Shown piece by piece: positions 21,714 to 33,401 of a stretch of DNA of 64,000 nucleotides; the first letter of the stretch is position 1, and each line of letters opens with the position of its first letter. A model generated the notes under the pieces. That model did not search any database. It was not told the origin of the DNA and saw only the letters and a list, made by a program, of their open reading frames with translations. The stretch is from assembly GCA_039583875.1 (NCBI GenBank), contig CM077165.1:70482757-70546756 (forward strand), written 5' to 3'. The translations under genes and the position numbers were made by a program. The DNA is from Platanthera guangdongensis (taxonomy: Eukaryota > Streptophyta > Magnoliopsida > Asparagales > Orchidaceae).

Positions 21714-23410
21714 GAGGAATCAACTCCACTAGATGTTGATGTACCAACTCCACCTGCTGATCTTGTCACACTTAGAGATCACCTTTTATCTCAAGTGATT
21801 GGAGACATATCAGTTGGTGTGCAAACAAGACATCAACTCAACCAAGATCAGATGCATGCTTGCTTCATTTCTCAAATTGAGTCTCAATCCATTAAAGATG
21901 TAGAGCAAGATCCCCACTGGATTATTGCAATGCAAGAGGAGCTCAACCAATTTGAGAGTTGTAGAATTTGAGATTTAATTCCAAGACTCAAAGACTACTC
22001 AGTCATTGGAACTAAATGGTTCTTCAGGAATAAGTTAGATGCACAAGGAATAATAGTAAGAAACAAAGATAGGTTGTTAGCCCAAGTATATTCACAGGAA
22101 GAAGGCATTGATTATGATCAAACTTGTGCTCATGTTGCAAGACTTGAAGCTATCAGAATCTTTATTGCTTATGTTGCATTCCAGAACTTCAAAGTATATC
22201 ATATGGATGTAAAAAGTGTCTTTCTAAATGATGAACTTAAAGAGGAAGTATATGTGGAACAACCTCCAGGTTTTATTTCTTCAACTCATCCCTCTTATGT
22301 TTTTAAGTTGCATAAAATCATTTATGATCTAAAGCAAGCTCCAAGAACTTGGTATGAGACCTTGGCTAGTTTTTTTATATCATAAGTTCATTAGAGGAAT
22401 TATAGATAGAACTTTATTTATTAGACATCATAAATCTAAAATTTTGCTAGTACAAATATATGTAGATGATATAATCTTTGATTCTACTGATTTCAAACTG
22501 TGCAAAAAGTTTTCTGACCTGATGCATTCAAAGTTTGAAATGAGTAGCATGGGTGAACTATCCTACTTCTTTGGTCTTCAAGTGAAACAAACCACTGATG
22601 GTATCTTTATATCTCAGTCTAAATATACAAAAGAGCTACTTAAAAGATTTAGGATATCAGATGCCTCAGCTATGAAAACACACATGTCCTCCAATGTTGT
22701 AGTTGATTCTGATGAACAGGGCAATCAGCTAATCAGAAAACATATAAGTTATTGTTTGGTCCTTATTGTATCTTACAGCTAGTAGGCCTGATATTATGTT
22801 TGTTACTTGTATTTGTGTTAGATTTCAAGTAAGTTCTAAAGAATCTCATCTTATTTTATTAAAAAGGATTTTAAGATATATAAAGGGTTGTCCTAATCTA
22901 AGACTCTGGCATCCTACTGAGTTAGAATTTGAATTAACTGGATTCTCAGATGCTGACTTTACTGGATGTAGAGATGACAGAAAAAGCACATCAGGAACTT
23001 GTCAGTTCCTTGGTGATAGACTTGTGTCCTATTTTTGCAAGAATCAAACATCTGTATCAACTTCAACAGCTGAAGCTGAATACATAGCAGCAGGTAGTTG
23101 TTGTTCACAGATTCTGTGGATTCAAAACAAACTTCTGGATTATGATTTCAACTTAAATAATTCAAACACATTTTGTGATAATAGCAGTGCAATTTCAATT
23201 GCACAAAATCCAGTGCATCATAGTAGGACCAAGTATATAGAGATAAGACATCATTTCATTAGAGACAATGTGGACAAAAATAAAATTAATCTTGTCTTTA
23301 TCTCTACTGATTTACAAATGGCACATATTTTCACCAAACCTTTAGATGAAAAGAAACATCTGTTCTTTCTAAATCAACAAGGTATGATTAATGGAGAAAC
23401 TTTAATTTGA
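21714..23410 (+). pseudogene. Reverse transcriptase and RNaseH of element C
   Basis: Three frames that join one domain set. RT begins in the integrase frame after a stop (DPHWIIAMQEEL, GTKWFFRNK) and has a further stop near 21969; it runs to 22385. The next frame carries the YVDD catalytic box (IYVDDIIF) and ends at 22782. RNaseH (22766-23410, 214 codons) has FSDADFTG, AEAEYIA, CDNSSAI and RTKYIEIRHHFIRD, the usual copia catalytic set. Two frameshifts, near 22380 and 22765, disable it. Copies the element RNA into DNA. Confidence 0.9.
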
Positions 23411-23980
23411 TTTTTGTCTGTGCTCGACGAATTATCCACTTTTCGTCGAACAAACATCGACGAACTGTGAACTCTTTATGGAGTGTTCGTCGAACGGAGA
23501 TCGACGAAAGTTGTTTCAAAAACTTTTCGTCGAACGGAGAACGACAAAATGTTTTCTCTTATCTTAGATCACGATTTTATTTCTTTGCGAGATTTTTCTT
23601 CGAAAGTTCGAAGTTTTTTTTTATTTTTCGTCGGACGGAGGTATGAAAACTTATAACTATTCGAACTCTATCCGCGCTTTTCGATTTCTCATGGATCTCT
23701 TGTTTTTGCAGGCAATGACGAAGCGGCGACACTTTCCGGAATGAAATTTGATGCTCTTACATTTGATTCATTCAGCCATTTTTCCAAGAACATCTTCTGT
23801 TTGCTCGACGAATTATCCACTTTTCGGTGTAGGAGATAAAGGAATTGGTATTCTCATCATCATCTCGAACAACTCTTATTGGCTCCATCTGTACAACAGG
23901 TTCCTCTCATACCTATTATTTTAACGAGTGTTTGGTTTTACAATGGGGAAGATGTGAACTCTTTATGCTAGTTAGAATGG
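23411..23980 (+). pseudogene. Start of C's extra 3' ORF, scrambled
   Basis: After RNaseH come more TTCGTCGAAC words (23420-23550). An ATG at 23715 follows a splice-acceptor-like TTGTTTTTGCAG and opens a frame that stops after nine codons. Small copies of nearby DNA are embedded: CTCGACGAATTATCCACTTT occurs at 23423 and 23800, and GTGAACTCTTTATG at 23468 and 23954. The last 16 bases (23965-23980) reappear at 26068-26083, where the ORF resumes. Confidence 0.5.
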
Positions 23981-25198
23981 TGTTGGAACACCCTATTATT
24001 AATTTGGGTCAGGATCACTATGTCTCTAGGAAACCAGTTTTTGACCTCCTGTATGATCTAAAGGTCAACTCGAATTTCTAAGGGTTAGAAGCCTAGGTCG
24101 AGACCAAAGATTTTTCAGTTTGAGGTTATAGATCAGCACGACGATTCGTCGAACTCCAATCGAATCGTCTAGCTCAACTTCGATAGATCGTCGAAAACGA
24201 TTGAGCTCAACTTCCACAAATTCGTCGAACGGCTCAGAATCGACATCTCTAAATGTTTTCTCGACTATTTTTGTTGCTGTATAAGTCCATAAGCTCAGTT
24301 ACGATCGCTCAGTTCGACTGATGTCTTATTTCTTTGCAGTTAAGGAGATTTTTTCAGAAGATTTTCTAGCCGTTTTCATTTATTCGAACTGATGTTTCTT
24401 TGGACTTTCCTCATTTGCAATTAAGAATGCAATTAATGCAGGCCAAGACTATTCTTGACAGAGGATGTTTTTTTTTACCAGAGAATAAAAGACAAGATTT
24501 TTTTTGAATCTTCAATTGAGCACTCAGAACACAGACAAGAAGAAGAAAAACAAAATATTCTCTGGAATTCTCTCAAGAACACACATCCAAGGAGATCAAA
24601 CTTTCTGAAATCTTCTGATCTCTCTTGTCTTGTTAAATCTCAAGACTCCAGACACCTAACATTTCAGCTGTTGCTGAAAATCTTACTTCTGAAGGCCTAA
24701 CTAGGCTTCTTTTTGAACATTCATCAGGGGGAGCTTTGAATCTCTAGTCTTCCAGCGCTTTGAGAAAGAGAAGACTTCCATAAATCTCTCATCCCCATTC
24801 TCTGTAAAGGGTTTCTCAAACATTTCAAAAGTTTGAGTTTGGTTTTTGAGCACCTTGTCAAAAGCTCATTGGTGGCAAGACACCTGATCAAAAAATCTGA
24901 TTTGGTTTTTGAGCACTTTATTTTGGTGCAGGCACCTGATCAACTCATGACAGTGGATTCCTAGCTAGGGTGGTAGAAGAGTTGATGTACCCAAGTTTAG
25001 GTGACACTATATCTCCTTGTGTCATCTGCTTGTCTTTATCTTTTGTTTCTGGCTGTGATTGTTCTGTGATTATTTTGTGATTAGTTTAGATCTGTGATTA
25101 ATTTATGTTGTAGGTTATTCTGTGATTAGATTTAATAATTTGATTACAACAGTCTTCGCACCATATACTCTACACCCCCCCTCGATATGGCACTTTCA
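23981..25198 (+). mobile_element. LTR of element D, a relative of C
   Basis: TGTTGGAACACCC ... GGCACTTTCA, 1218 bp, followed by AT and a primer site. Its start and end resemble C's LTR (TGTTGGAACTCTAC ... CTTTCA) and it has TCGTCGAAC words (24140-24230), the GGGTGGTAGAAGAGTTGATG phrase and the CACCTGATCA repeats, so it belongs to the same lineage but is diverged. No second D LTR is in the window. Confidence 0.75.
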
Positions 25199-25200
25199 AT

Positions 25201-25934
25201 TGGTATCAGAGCGAGGTTATAACTTCCTTTGTTAATTCAGTATAGCTACTCCTGCTGAAAGCATGGTTGCTGTTTCTGATGCTGCTGTCCCTCCTCTGAA
25301 GATAGTGTTGATGTAAGTTTCCAAGAACATCTCAGTGCTGTTGCTACTGTTGTTCCAGTTGATATCATTATGACAGAGGCACATGATTTTGAGCCTTCTG
25401 TGTTTTCTGATGATATTCCTGGCTCGACATTGTTGTTAAGGAAAGTTCATGTTATTACTACTGCCACAACTTCAGACCTGTTGTTACTGCTGCTTCAACC
25501 TTTGCTTCTGCTTCAACTACAATTGCTAAGTGTTGTATCTGCTGCTGCTCCAACCTCTGGTGCCTCATCTACTTCAACCCAGCTAGGAGATGAAAAGGAT
25601 GATGCTCTTTATGATGATCAAAGGAATGAGTTCAAGGTGATGATTCTTCTCTCATGCCAGAAAGAGAAAGGCAAGGAGCAAAGCCATCGTCCAGCTAAGG
25701 TCCAGGACAACAATGACATTCCATATTATATTCTGCCCCACAACTCAATATTCAAAGAACCAACTCAAAGCAATGAAGAAAAAGAGGAAGTATGAAAAAG
25801 GCTCTTCTCAATTCCAACATCCTCATCCTCCTCCACCACCTCCTCCTTGCAGGTGTAGGTGGAAGTTCAGCTGCTCAACCTCATGCCAAAAGCCAAACCC
25901 CCTATCAGCCACATGCCAGATCATTATACCAGCA
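25201..25934 (+). pseudogene. Primer site of D followed by a fragment of an extra-ORF protein
   Basis: TGGTATCAGAGC (25201-25212) is a perfect tRNA-Met-type primer site. The following frame (25370-25795) is not Gag: its end, with NDIPYYILP and a Lys-rich then Pro-rich continuation, resembles the C-terminal part of C's extra ORF (ADIPYYILH near 27870). A 30 bp direct repeat, beginning TTATAACTTCCTTTGTTAAT, bounds the piece (25217-25247 and 25935-25966). Either D had an unusual gene order or the piece was put here by repair. Confidence 0.5.
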
Positions 25935-25966
25935 TTATAACTTCCTTTGTTAATTCAGTATATGCT

Positions 25967-28605
25967 ACCGAATGTATCATTATAACTGATTAATTCATTT
26001 AACTGAAGTTTTTGGTTTTATCAATGGGGAAGATGATATAGAACTGTCTAGTGCTGAGTTTAATGATATGCTAGTTAGAATGGGTCACTCCCAGGGAAAC
26101 CCTAACAAAATGCTGAAAAAGAACTTGTCTGTTGAATACAAGTTCTTAGCATATGTTGTTGGAAAAGTAATTTTGGGCAAGCACTCTGCCCATGACTACA
26201 TAACCAGACATCAATTTCTTCTGATGAGTGCCCTGGTAAATCAAAAATAAGTGAACTGGGGAGTTATCTTATTTGATTCTATTAAGAAGAAGGTAAATAA
26301 GAAGGATGTTGGGTATGGGAGAATTCTTGGGCTTTTCTTGCAAGCCAAGTGCCCCGAACTTTTGGTCTCATAAACCATATTTATTAATGCTTCCAAGAGG
26401 CTCACATCAGCCCTCTTTGGAAGATGGGAGAGGGTTATCACATGCCCTCCAGGGCCTCCTCCTCCAGAGCTTCTGAGGACACAAGGACTGATACAATCAC
26501 TCCTCCAAACCCAGAAGAAGTTTCTGCTCCACCTCCACCTCTTTCACCCAGATTACTACCTCCTCTTCAACAACCATCCACCGTTATTGCAGACACACCT
26601 TCTACTCTCATCCCTCCTGCCTCACCATCTCGACCACCATCTCCTCCACACTCACCAATCCACATTTCTGAGGATATCTCCACCTCAATCACCTCTAACA
26701 TCACATCTTGAAGACATACCATCCACTTCTCTTCATATAGATCCACCACTATCATCTCTAAATTTTGATCTACTATCATCTCCACCTCATTCATCTCCAA
26801 TTCATATATCTTCACCTCATTCCCATGTTCAGGAAGCTATTATTCTTGATGTCACTCCCTCGGACATTCCAATATCTTCAATTCCACAAGCATTTACCAT
26901 ATGTCCAACCTGCTTCATGTCATCCTCTTCTACTGCTAATCAACCTTCCACATCTGATAATCCTAATGATTATATGTATGTTGATTTTTCTTTTATTTCT
27001 GCTAACATTTTTGAATTCATTGCCCCCACATTGAAGAAACTCATAGCTAAAGTTATTGCATCTCTTGCTGCTTCTATTTCCATTCTTTTTGCTCAGCTAG
27101 CTTCCTCTTCCACTGTCCCTTCTTCTAGGGGCCTGCGTTCAGGTCTCTCTGAATCCAGGCAGGGGGAGATGTCCTATGAAGAAGCTCCAGCAGCAGCAGC
27201 AGCAACTCCAGCAGCAGCAATTCCAGCAGCAGCAACAGTTGAAATTTTTGATGATACTGAAATGGTTTGCACAGCAGAAGAGGCAGCAGCAGATTTTTCA
27301 ACTCCAGAAGTTATCACTGTTGGTGATGTTTTTATTAATCCCACAGTTGACTTATCTTCCTTATTATCTGTTTTTGAAGTTCAGACCAGTTTTGCTCCAG
27401 TTTTTGATAATTATTCTAAAGTTATAGTTTGTTATACTGCTCCAGTCGATTTTTCTGTTTTAGAAGAGACTAGATCCAATTTGAGTACTACTCCACCTAA
27501 AATCTCTTCAGTCTCTGAGACTATAACAGTTGAGAATATGATAAATGTCATAGAGCCAGTTTCTTCCCCTCACACTTATGCTTGGGATGAAACTCATATG
27601 CCAAATAGTGATGAAATCATGTTTCAAGATATGGAACTAGAGATTGACAGTGTTCAGGCTCAAGCTATTACAGATATTGTACTTAAAGAGCCAGAAGTTC
27701 AAGCTAAGAATCAGGCTGATTTAATTAAACAATTAGATGATTTATATGATCGTCCAGAAGATGAATCTGATGATGATGTTGATTCAGATGATTCAGAAGA
27801 TTTTCGTTCAAAGAAAAGAAAAGCCAAGAAGAAGGCTCCAGTAAAAGCTGCTCCTAAACCTTCATCAAATGCTGACATTCCTTATTACATTTTGCATAGA
27901 ATTACTCTCACTCCAGATACTCCTTACTAGATGAGGTTTTCTAAAAATGAACAAAAGAACAGGAAAAAGATGAAAAGGTATGGTTCTTCTTCTCAAAGGT
28001 CTTGGAGAGGACCTCCTCATCCTCCTCCTGCAGCAGGATCAGCAGAAAGTGTTTCTCAAGCTCATAGGTCTACTTCTCATTCACATCTATCAAGAACTAC
28101 TCAAAGTAGCAAAGACAGACCTTCAAGGTCAGAATATCAGTCCAGCAGCCAGCAAAGATGACAGCAACAATAGCATAATAATCAAAGCAGCCATCAGACA
28201 TCTCAAGGTAATCAGCAAGAAAAATCAAGTCCAGAAAGGCCACCTTCTCCTACATATGATCCAGAGATGGATCAAAATTTTAGAATGACCAGATTCAAGA
28301 AAATTGTAGCTCTTTTACAGATAAGGAAAGCCAAGAAAGAAGGAAAAGACACTTCTCAATTTTCAACAATGTCATCTTATAGAAAGAAGGAATTGGATAA
28401 CTATCAGGTAAAAAATCTTTTTAATGTTGATGAATATATACATCTCCATCCAGAGGCAGTACTGTCTAGAGCTACATCAGTGAAGATCCTTGGTGCTGAA
28501 GATATGAAAATGACTCAAAGAGAAGCAGAGGACCCCAGAAGAATAATGGTCTTCACAAAATCTGCTTCAGACCCTTCTTCAGATGCTCCAAAGAAAGATT
28601 TATAA
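25967..28605 (+). pseudogene. Extra (envelope-like position) ORF of element C
   Basis: ORF in the place of the SIRE env-like gene. The N-terminal block (26041-26430; EYKFLAYVVGKVILG, YITRHQFLLMSALVNQK, VNWGVILFDSI) resembles the plant-transposon-associated protein domain found in such ORFs; it holds two stops. A Pro/Ser-rich part follows with frame changes near 26450 and 26700. Then comes a 447-codon stretch with a hydrophobic segment (LIAKVIASLAASISILFAQL, a possible membrane span), Ala and Asp/Glu-rich runs and a Lys-rich tail. After a TAG (27928) and a TGA (28159) the frame goes on to 28605. Function of this protein family is not established. Confidence 0.65.
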
Positions 28606-28763
28606 TTTTCTGCTTATAAATTTTGAACTCTATTATTGTTGTATATATATTCACAAGACACAATTGTTTATATCTGGTGAAGTTCTATAATTCTGTCAGA
28701 TATTTTTCATGATTTGTGATTTTCTTTATTTTTTATAGTGACCTCACCCAAATAGGGGGAGAT
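28606..28763 (+). other. 3' untranslated end and polypurine tract of element C
   Basis: Non-coding, AT-rich; ends with AATAGGGGGAGAT directly before the 3' LTR. Confidence 0.85.
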
Positions 28764-30182
28764 TGTTGGAACTCTACTTGTGATTTATGCTAGGTTCACT
28801 ATTAGGATTGTTTAGATGACCCAACATGTATAGTCTAGGGTCATAGGTTATTTGCAGGCTCAAGGTCAGCAGCACATACTTAGATTGTCAGTACCCTCTT
28901 TCAGAAGACTTTAGATACAGAAGACTTCAGAGGAAAAACAGTTACAAAAATGCAGAAAAGACGTTCGACGATAGCTGAACTCAGCTCGACGATCGTCGAT
29001 CTCAGATCAACGAACTCAGAGTTTCTTCTCTAAGTTGAGCTCGACGAAAGTCTAGCTGAGATCAACGAACTGTGATCTCATATCAGAAATTCAGCGCGAC
29101 AAAGGACTATCTCTGTTCGACGAACTTGTAGCTTAGGTCGACGAAATGCAGGCTCAGTTTAACGATTTCCAGGCAGTGTCTTTGGCAGTTAGTTTAAGCA
29201 TAAGCAGAATATTTTCAGGCTCAATTTCAGGATATTGTGAAGGCAGAATATTTAATGACTAAATTGCAGGCAGCTATAACTATGGTATTTAATGTTAAAT
29301 ATTCTATCAAATATAGCCGTTTAAAGGCAGCATTAAATATGGATTTAATCACAGAGTTCTTATTTTCATTCTAACCAATTTCCAAGGCAGTTACCTTCTC
29401 GGGAATTCTCCAGTCATTTTAGGGTTAATAAATTCATATATTTGAATGAGAGATTCTTAGAACTTTTCTAAAAGAAAAAAAAGAGACAGATACATCTTGT
29501 TCTTCATCATCTGCTTCAAACTTTTCTTCCAGCAACAGATCTTCAATCTGAGACCAAAAAGTTCACATCTCTCAGAAACATTTACTGGAGGAAGAAGTTT
29601 TCAAAGAAGGCTTACAACCTGAAGCAAAGCTTCCCTCTCCTGATCATCTACACAGCTCAGGGGGAGCTTTGACATCATCAACAATCCACTAGTCTTCTCA
29701 GATATTTGAGACAGAGAAGACAATATCATTTTCATCTTTCTTTCACTGTGTACAGGGTTATAACTCCCTTTAAAAGTTAACATTTTGATTCACAAGTCAT
29801 CTGATCAAAAGACTTGGGTTTGGTTTTTGGGTACCTGATCAAAAGCTCAAAGGGTTGCTAGATCTCCCTTAGAAAAATAGATATTCTGGTGACAGAGCAC
29901 CTGAACAAAAACCTGTGGTGGCAGGGCACTTGAGCAAAAACCTGTAGTGGATTCCTACCAGGGTGGTAGAAAAGTGGATGTACCCAGGTTTATTGGGGAA
30001 CCACTATAAATTTCTTGTGTTGTATGGATTGCTTCTACTTCTTTTGTTTGTGTGCTGTGATAGTTTTCTTTTCTTATATACTTATTTATCATCAACTTTA
30101 ATTCCGCTGTAAAAACAAATTAAAATTTTAATATACACTATTCACCTCCTCTAGTGTAAAGGAGATATATCCCTCACTTTCA
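28764..30182 (+). mobile_element. 3' LTR of element C
   Basis: TGTTGGAACTCTAC ... CCTCACTTTCA, 1419 bp, collinear with the 5' LTR with scattered substitutions and a short deletion near 29430. Followed by GATTC, the insertion duplication. Confidence 0.9.
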
Positions 30183-32703
30183 GATTCTGAGTTCGTCAAG
30201 CTCAGTTCAGAATTCGTCGAACTGAGATTCTGAGTTCGTCGAGCTCAGTTCAGAATTCGTCGAACTGAGTTCAGAGTTCGTCGAGCTCAGTTCACTATTC
30301 GTCGAGCTCAGTTCACCATTCGTCGAGCTCAGTTCATCATTCGCCTGAGTCAATCAATGTCTAAAGTTAAGAGGAAGATTTTGTTTAAAGCATAACTGCT
30401 GAGACAAGTGTTGGTCTCAGCATAAACGCTGAGACAAGTGTTGGTCTTAGCATAACTACTGAGACAAGTGTTGGTCTCAGCATAACCACTAATACAAGTG
30501 TTTGTCTCAGCAGAAAACAAGAAAGCGCTGAGACAGTTAAGCCAGTGTTTCTAAACACAGAAAATTGGCGAAGGCAAAAAGCGTTGAGTAAGGCATGCTC
30601 ACTCAACGCTCTCAACGCCTAAGATGATACAGAGGCAGAAAATTGACTAAGGCAAAAAGCGTTGAGTGAGGCATACTCACTCAACGCTCTCAACGTCTAA
30701 GAAGCTGCAGAGACAGAAAATTGGCTAAGGCAAAAAACGTTGAGTGAGGCTTGCTCACTCAACGCTCTCAACGCCTAAGAAGCTGCAGAGACCGAAAATT
30801 GGTTAAGGCAAAAAGTGTTGAGTAAGGTATGTTCACTCAACGCTCTCAACGCCAGAGAAGCCGGAAGATTTTGGCTAAGGCAAATGGCGTTGAGTGAGGC
30901 TTGTTCACTCAACGCTCTCAACGCCTAGATAGACTGAATTCTGTCTAAGTGTTTTGGCGTTGAGTGATGATTACTCACTCAACGCATATGCTAATGTTGC
31001 TTGATTTTTGGTTAAGTCTGCAGCTGATGACGTCAGCAAGTCAACAAGTCAATATATTTCAAATTAGTGGCAGGATGGCTACAGTACTATGTTGCCGCGG
31101 ACCTATTGTACGACAGTTGGCGTTAAAGCAAGGTTGCTGCTGGACATTAAATGTGTGGGGTCCACTGCTCAAGAGCCGTTGGGTCAAAATCAATAAAAGA
31201 AAAAAGGTGTACTGAGAAAGATAGTCTTCAGAAAAAAGCAAAAAGATAGTTCTTCTCTGCCATTGTTGCTGAGCTGAAGAATAGGAAGCTGAGGTCAGCA
31301 AGACGAAGAGCAAGTTAGATGTTGATATCAACATCGTCAACAACAAGATAGCTGATGTGATTTTCATCTGCACCAGCAAGCAAGTCCAGAGTATTTCTCT
31401 GAGGAAAGAGGTAGCAGCCAATGGCCGACCCTTGCTGCAAGTTCTTCACAGTTCCAGCTGTACAAGCATCCTGAAGATCTTAATCTGGAAGCTGTGAAGA
31501 GAAGAAGCTTGAAGAAGCAGAGATCTGAAAGAAGACTCAGGGGACTATTCCTCAGAAGTCAAAGTCATAGTTGAATCACCTCAGCCCAGGAAAGGAAGAA
31601 AAGGCAGATATATCTTAGTCTGCAAAGTTAGAGCTAAGATTTTCTCGGCTCAGGTAGTTATGGCTGAGCTTCAGGCCCAATTCAGAGAGAGGCAGAACAT
31701 TGCTCTGCAAGTCACTTCCAGCTCAAGTAAATACGTGTTGTTGTGGGAGTAGTTAGGACTAAGTGCTTTTTAGTTCAGTGAAGGTAGACTCGGGAAATAA
31801 ATTCATGTAGTCATTGTTAGGCTGAGTTTATCTCAGTCAAGAAGCTTGACACAGAGAAACATCTCTTGTGTCAAGAATATCCACCAACCCACCTTCATCC
31901 TATAGGATCCAAGTTTGATCTGAGTTGTAGGGCTTAATTGTCTGAGGTAAGAGAGTGCTGCTCTCTGCGTGTAGGGATTTTGTGTCTGAGGTAGGTGACA
32001 AGTTTGTCACTGAGCTGTATGTGCCTGGAGGTGTACTGAGGTAGGTGACAAGTTTGTCACTGAGTTGTATGTGCCTGGAGGGGCACTGAGGTAGGTACCT
32101 GGAAGGGTACTGAGTTGTAGGAGTGTTGCAGCACTCTGAGAGTAAGGTCTTGTGCCTGAAGTTGCAGGGTTGAAAAACTTGAGTTGTAGGCCTTAGAGAT
32201 AAGGCTAAGATAGGTGGCTTGAGGGTCACTGAGTGTAGGAGCACTGCAGAGCTCTGAGGTATGATCATTTGTGAATCTGAGGTAGGGCGGTCCTCCCAGC
32301 CTGAGTGTGGGGCTTAACAGCCTGAGATAGGTGGTCTGCTGACCACTGAGTTGTATGCTCTTGTGGCTGAGAAGTAAGTCTTGGAGGAGACTTAGAGATC
32401 CTGCGGGATCTGAGGTGCAAGCTCTTTTGAGCAAGTTTTGGAGAAGTGTCTTGTCCAACAAGATAGTTGGATAGGCGGGAGGGAAAGTGGATGTACCCAT
32501 TTGGGAAACCATTATAAATCACTGTGTGTTTTTCTGTGTTGTTTTCTTTGTGCAGGTTGTGTATATCTTGAAAGCTTAAAACAACTAAAAGTAAAAGCTC
32601 TTAAAGAAGAAGTAATTAAAGAAACTGAAAAAGAGACCAATAACCTATTCACCCCCCCCCCCTCCACTAGGTGATTCAGCTATTCTTAAATTGAAGACTT
32701 TCA
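30183..32703 (+). mobile_element. Third B LTR (B3), right part
   Basis: Resumes at GATTC and continues through the TTCGTCGA words (30190-30335), four GCTGAGAC stem-loops (30395-30512), the GCGTTGAGTGA array (30578-30988), the linker-joined stem-loop array (31905-32474), the C tract and the terminal GACTTTCA. Then ATGGG and A's gag follow. It is therefore the right-hand border of the whole B insertion. Confidence 0.9.
31905..32474. repeat. Second copy of the variable stem-loop array (B3)
   Basis: Same order of stem-loops and TGAG(G/T)TAGG linkers as 9532-10057, with one extra unit: the GTGACAA/TTGTCAC stem plus linker occurs twice (31996-32011 and 32044-32059). Some stems are better here (GGCT/AGCC at 32320-32331; GTACC/GGTAC at 32094-32110), others worse (the GATCC/GGATC unit near 32263). 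Confidence 0.85.
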
Positions 32704-33317
32704 ATGGGAAAAGTGATCCCTTGAGCTGGCTTACCAAGTGTAAACAATTCTTCGGCCACCAGCAAACTCCGACAGCAGAACAAATCCATCTCGCATCTTT
32801 CCATATGCTCGACTCCGCTGTTTTATGGGCTTCTTGACTTCTCACCAACCAGCCGAATCTAATTTGGGACGACTTCAAACGGTTCTGCAACTTGTGTTTC
32901 ATACCTCCTATTCGCAGTAACTCCCTCGGTGCACTCACAACTTTACAACAAACGGGTACCATAGACGAGTACATGGAACAATTTCAGCTCCTCTTAGCGC
33001 ATGTCCCTCTTGCCTCGGATATGCAGGTCAACATTTTCACCGCAGGACTTCGCGAGCGGCTATGTCTGGATGTAGAGTTTAAGGCCCCTCCGGACTTAGT
33101 GACTGTTATGAGCCTGGCCCGGCTCTGCGATCGTCGTCTCCAGCTGTCCAAAGAGGCATATCCACCTGCTACCGACATTGTTCCACAGGACCGACGCGAG
33201 GGTCCTCCAGCACCACAGGTCCGCCGCTTATCTCGAGCTGAGATGCTGCAACGCCGCGCGCAAAGATTGTGTTTCAATTTCGACGAGCAGTACACTCGTG
33301 GCCACAGGTGCACATGA
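32704..33317 (+). pseudogene. Gag of element A, 3' part
   Basis: Continues 7380 in frame after the second ATGGG. Capsid domain with KSDPLSWL, WDDFKRFC and GTIDEYMEQF motifs; one internal stop near 32837. The end reads LCFNFDEQYTRGHRC, where the zinc knuckle should have Cys in place of the second Phe, so RNA binding is lost. Stop TGA at 33315. Confidence 0.9.
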
Positions 33318-33401
33318 CTTTTCTACCTACACATTGAGGACTCTAACAACGAAGGCATCAGATAAAGCTTGAGGTCAAGCTTTTTCGGAGGAGTGGTGAG
33401 A
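33318..33401 (+). pseudogene. Remnant of A's pol joined to its polypurine tract
   Basis: About 70 bases after Gag read like the start of the protease region and then like the very end of the polyprotein in another frame; protease, RT, RNaseH and integrase are absent. GGAGGAGTGGTGAGA (33387-33401) is the polypurine tract before the 3' LTR. Confidence 0.6.

Larger units (their letters stand above)
16605..30182 (+). mobile_element. Element C, SIRE/Maximus-like Ty1/copia retrotransposon
   Basis: Complete element with 5 bp duplications GATTC (16600-16604 and 30183-30187), LTRs of about 1.43 kb, primer site, gag, protease, integrase, RT, RNaseH, an extra ORF and a polypurine tract. Domain order GAG-PR-INT-RT-RH is that of copia; a long extra ORF between RNaseH and 3' LTR is known from the SIRE/Maximus lineage. 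It is nested in B3. All reading frames carry stops or shifts. D (from 23981) lies in its extra ORF. Confidence 0.85.

Noticed and set aside
25201..25212. tRNA genes suggested by TGGTATCAGAGC words
   Set aside because: These words are 12-base primer sites next to LTR ends; no cloverleaf can be formed around them.
26567..27427. Alternative frames with runs of Gln or His/Leu
   Set aside because: By-products of CAG and CCTC repeats in the extra ORF of C; the Ala/Pro-rich frame fits the protein course better.
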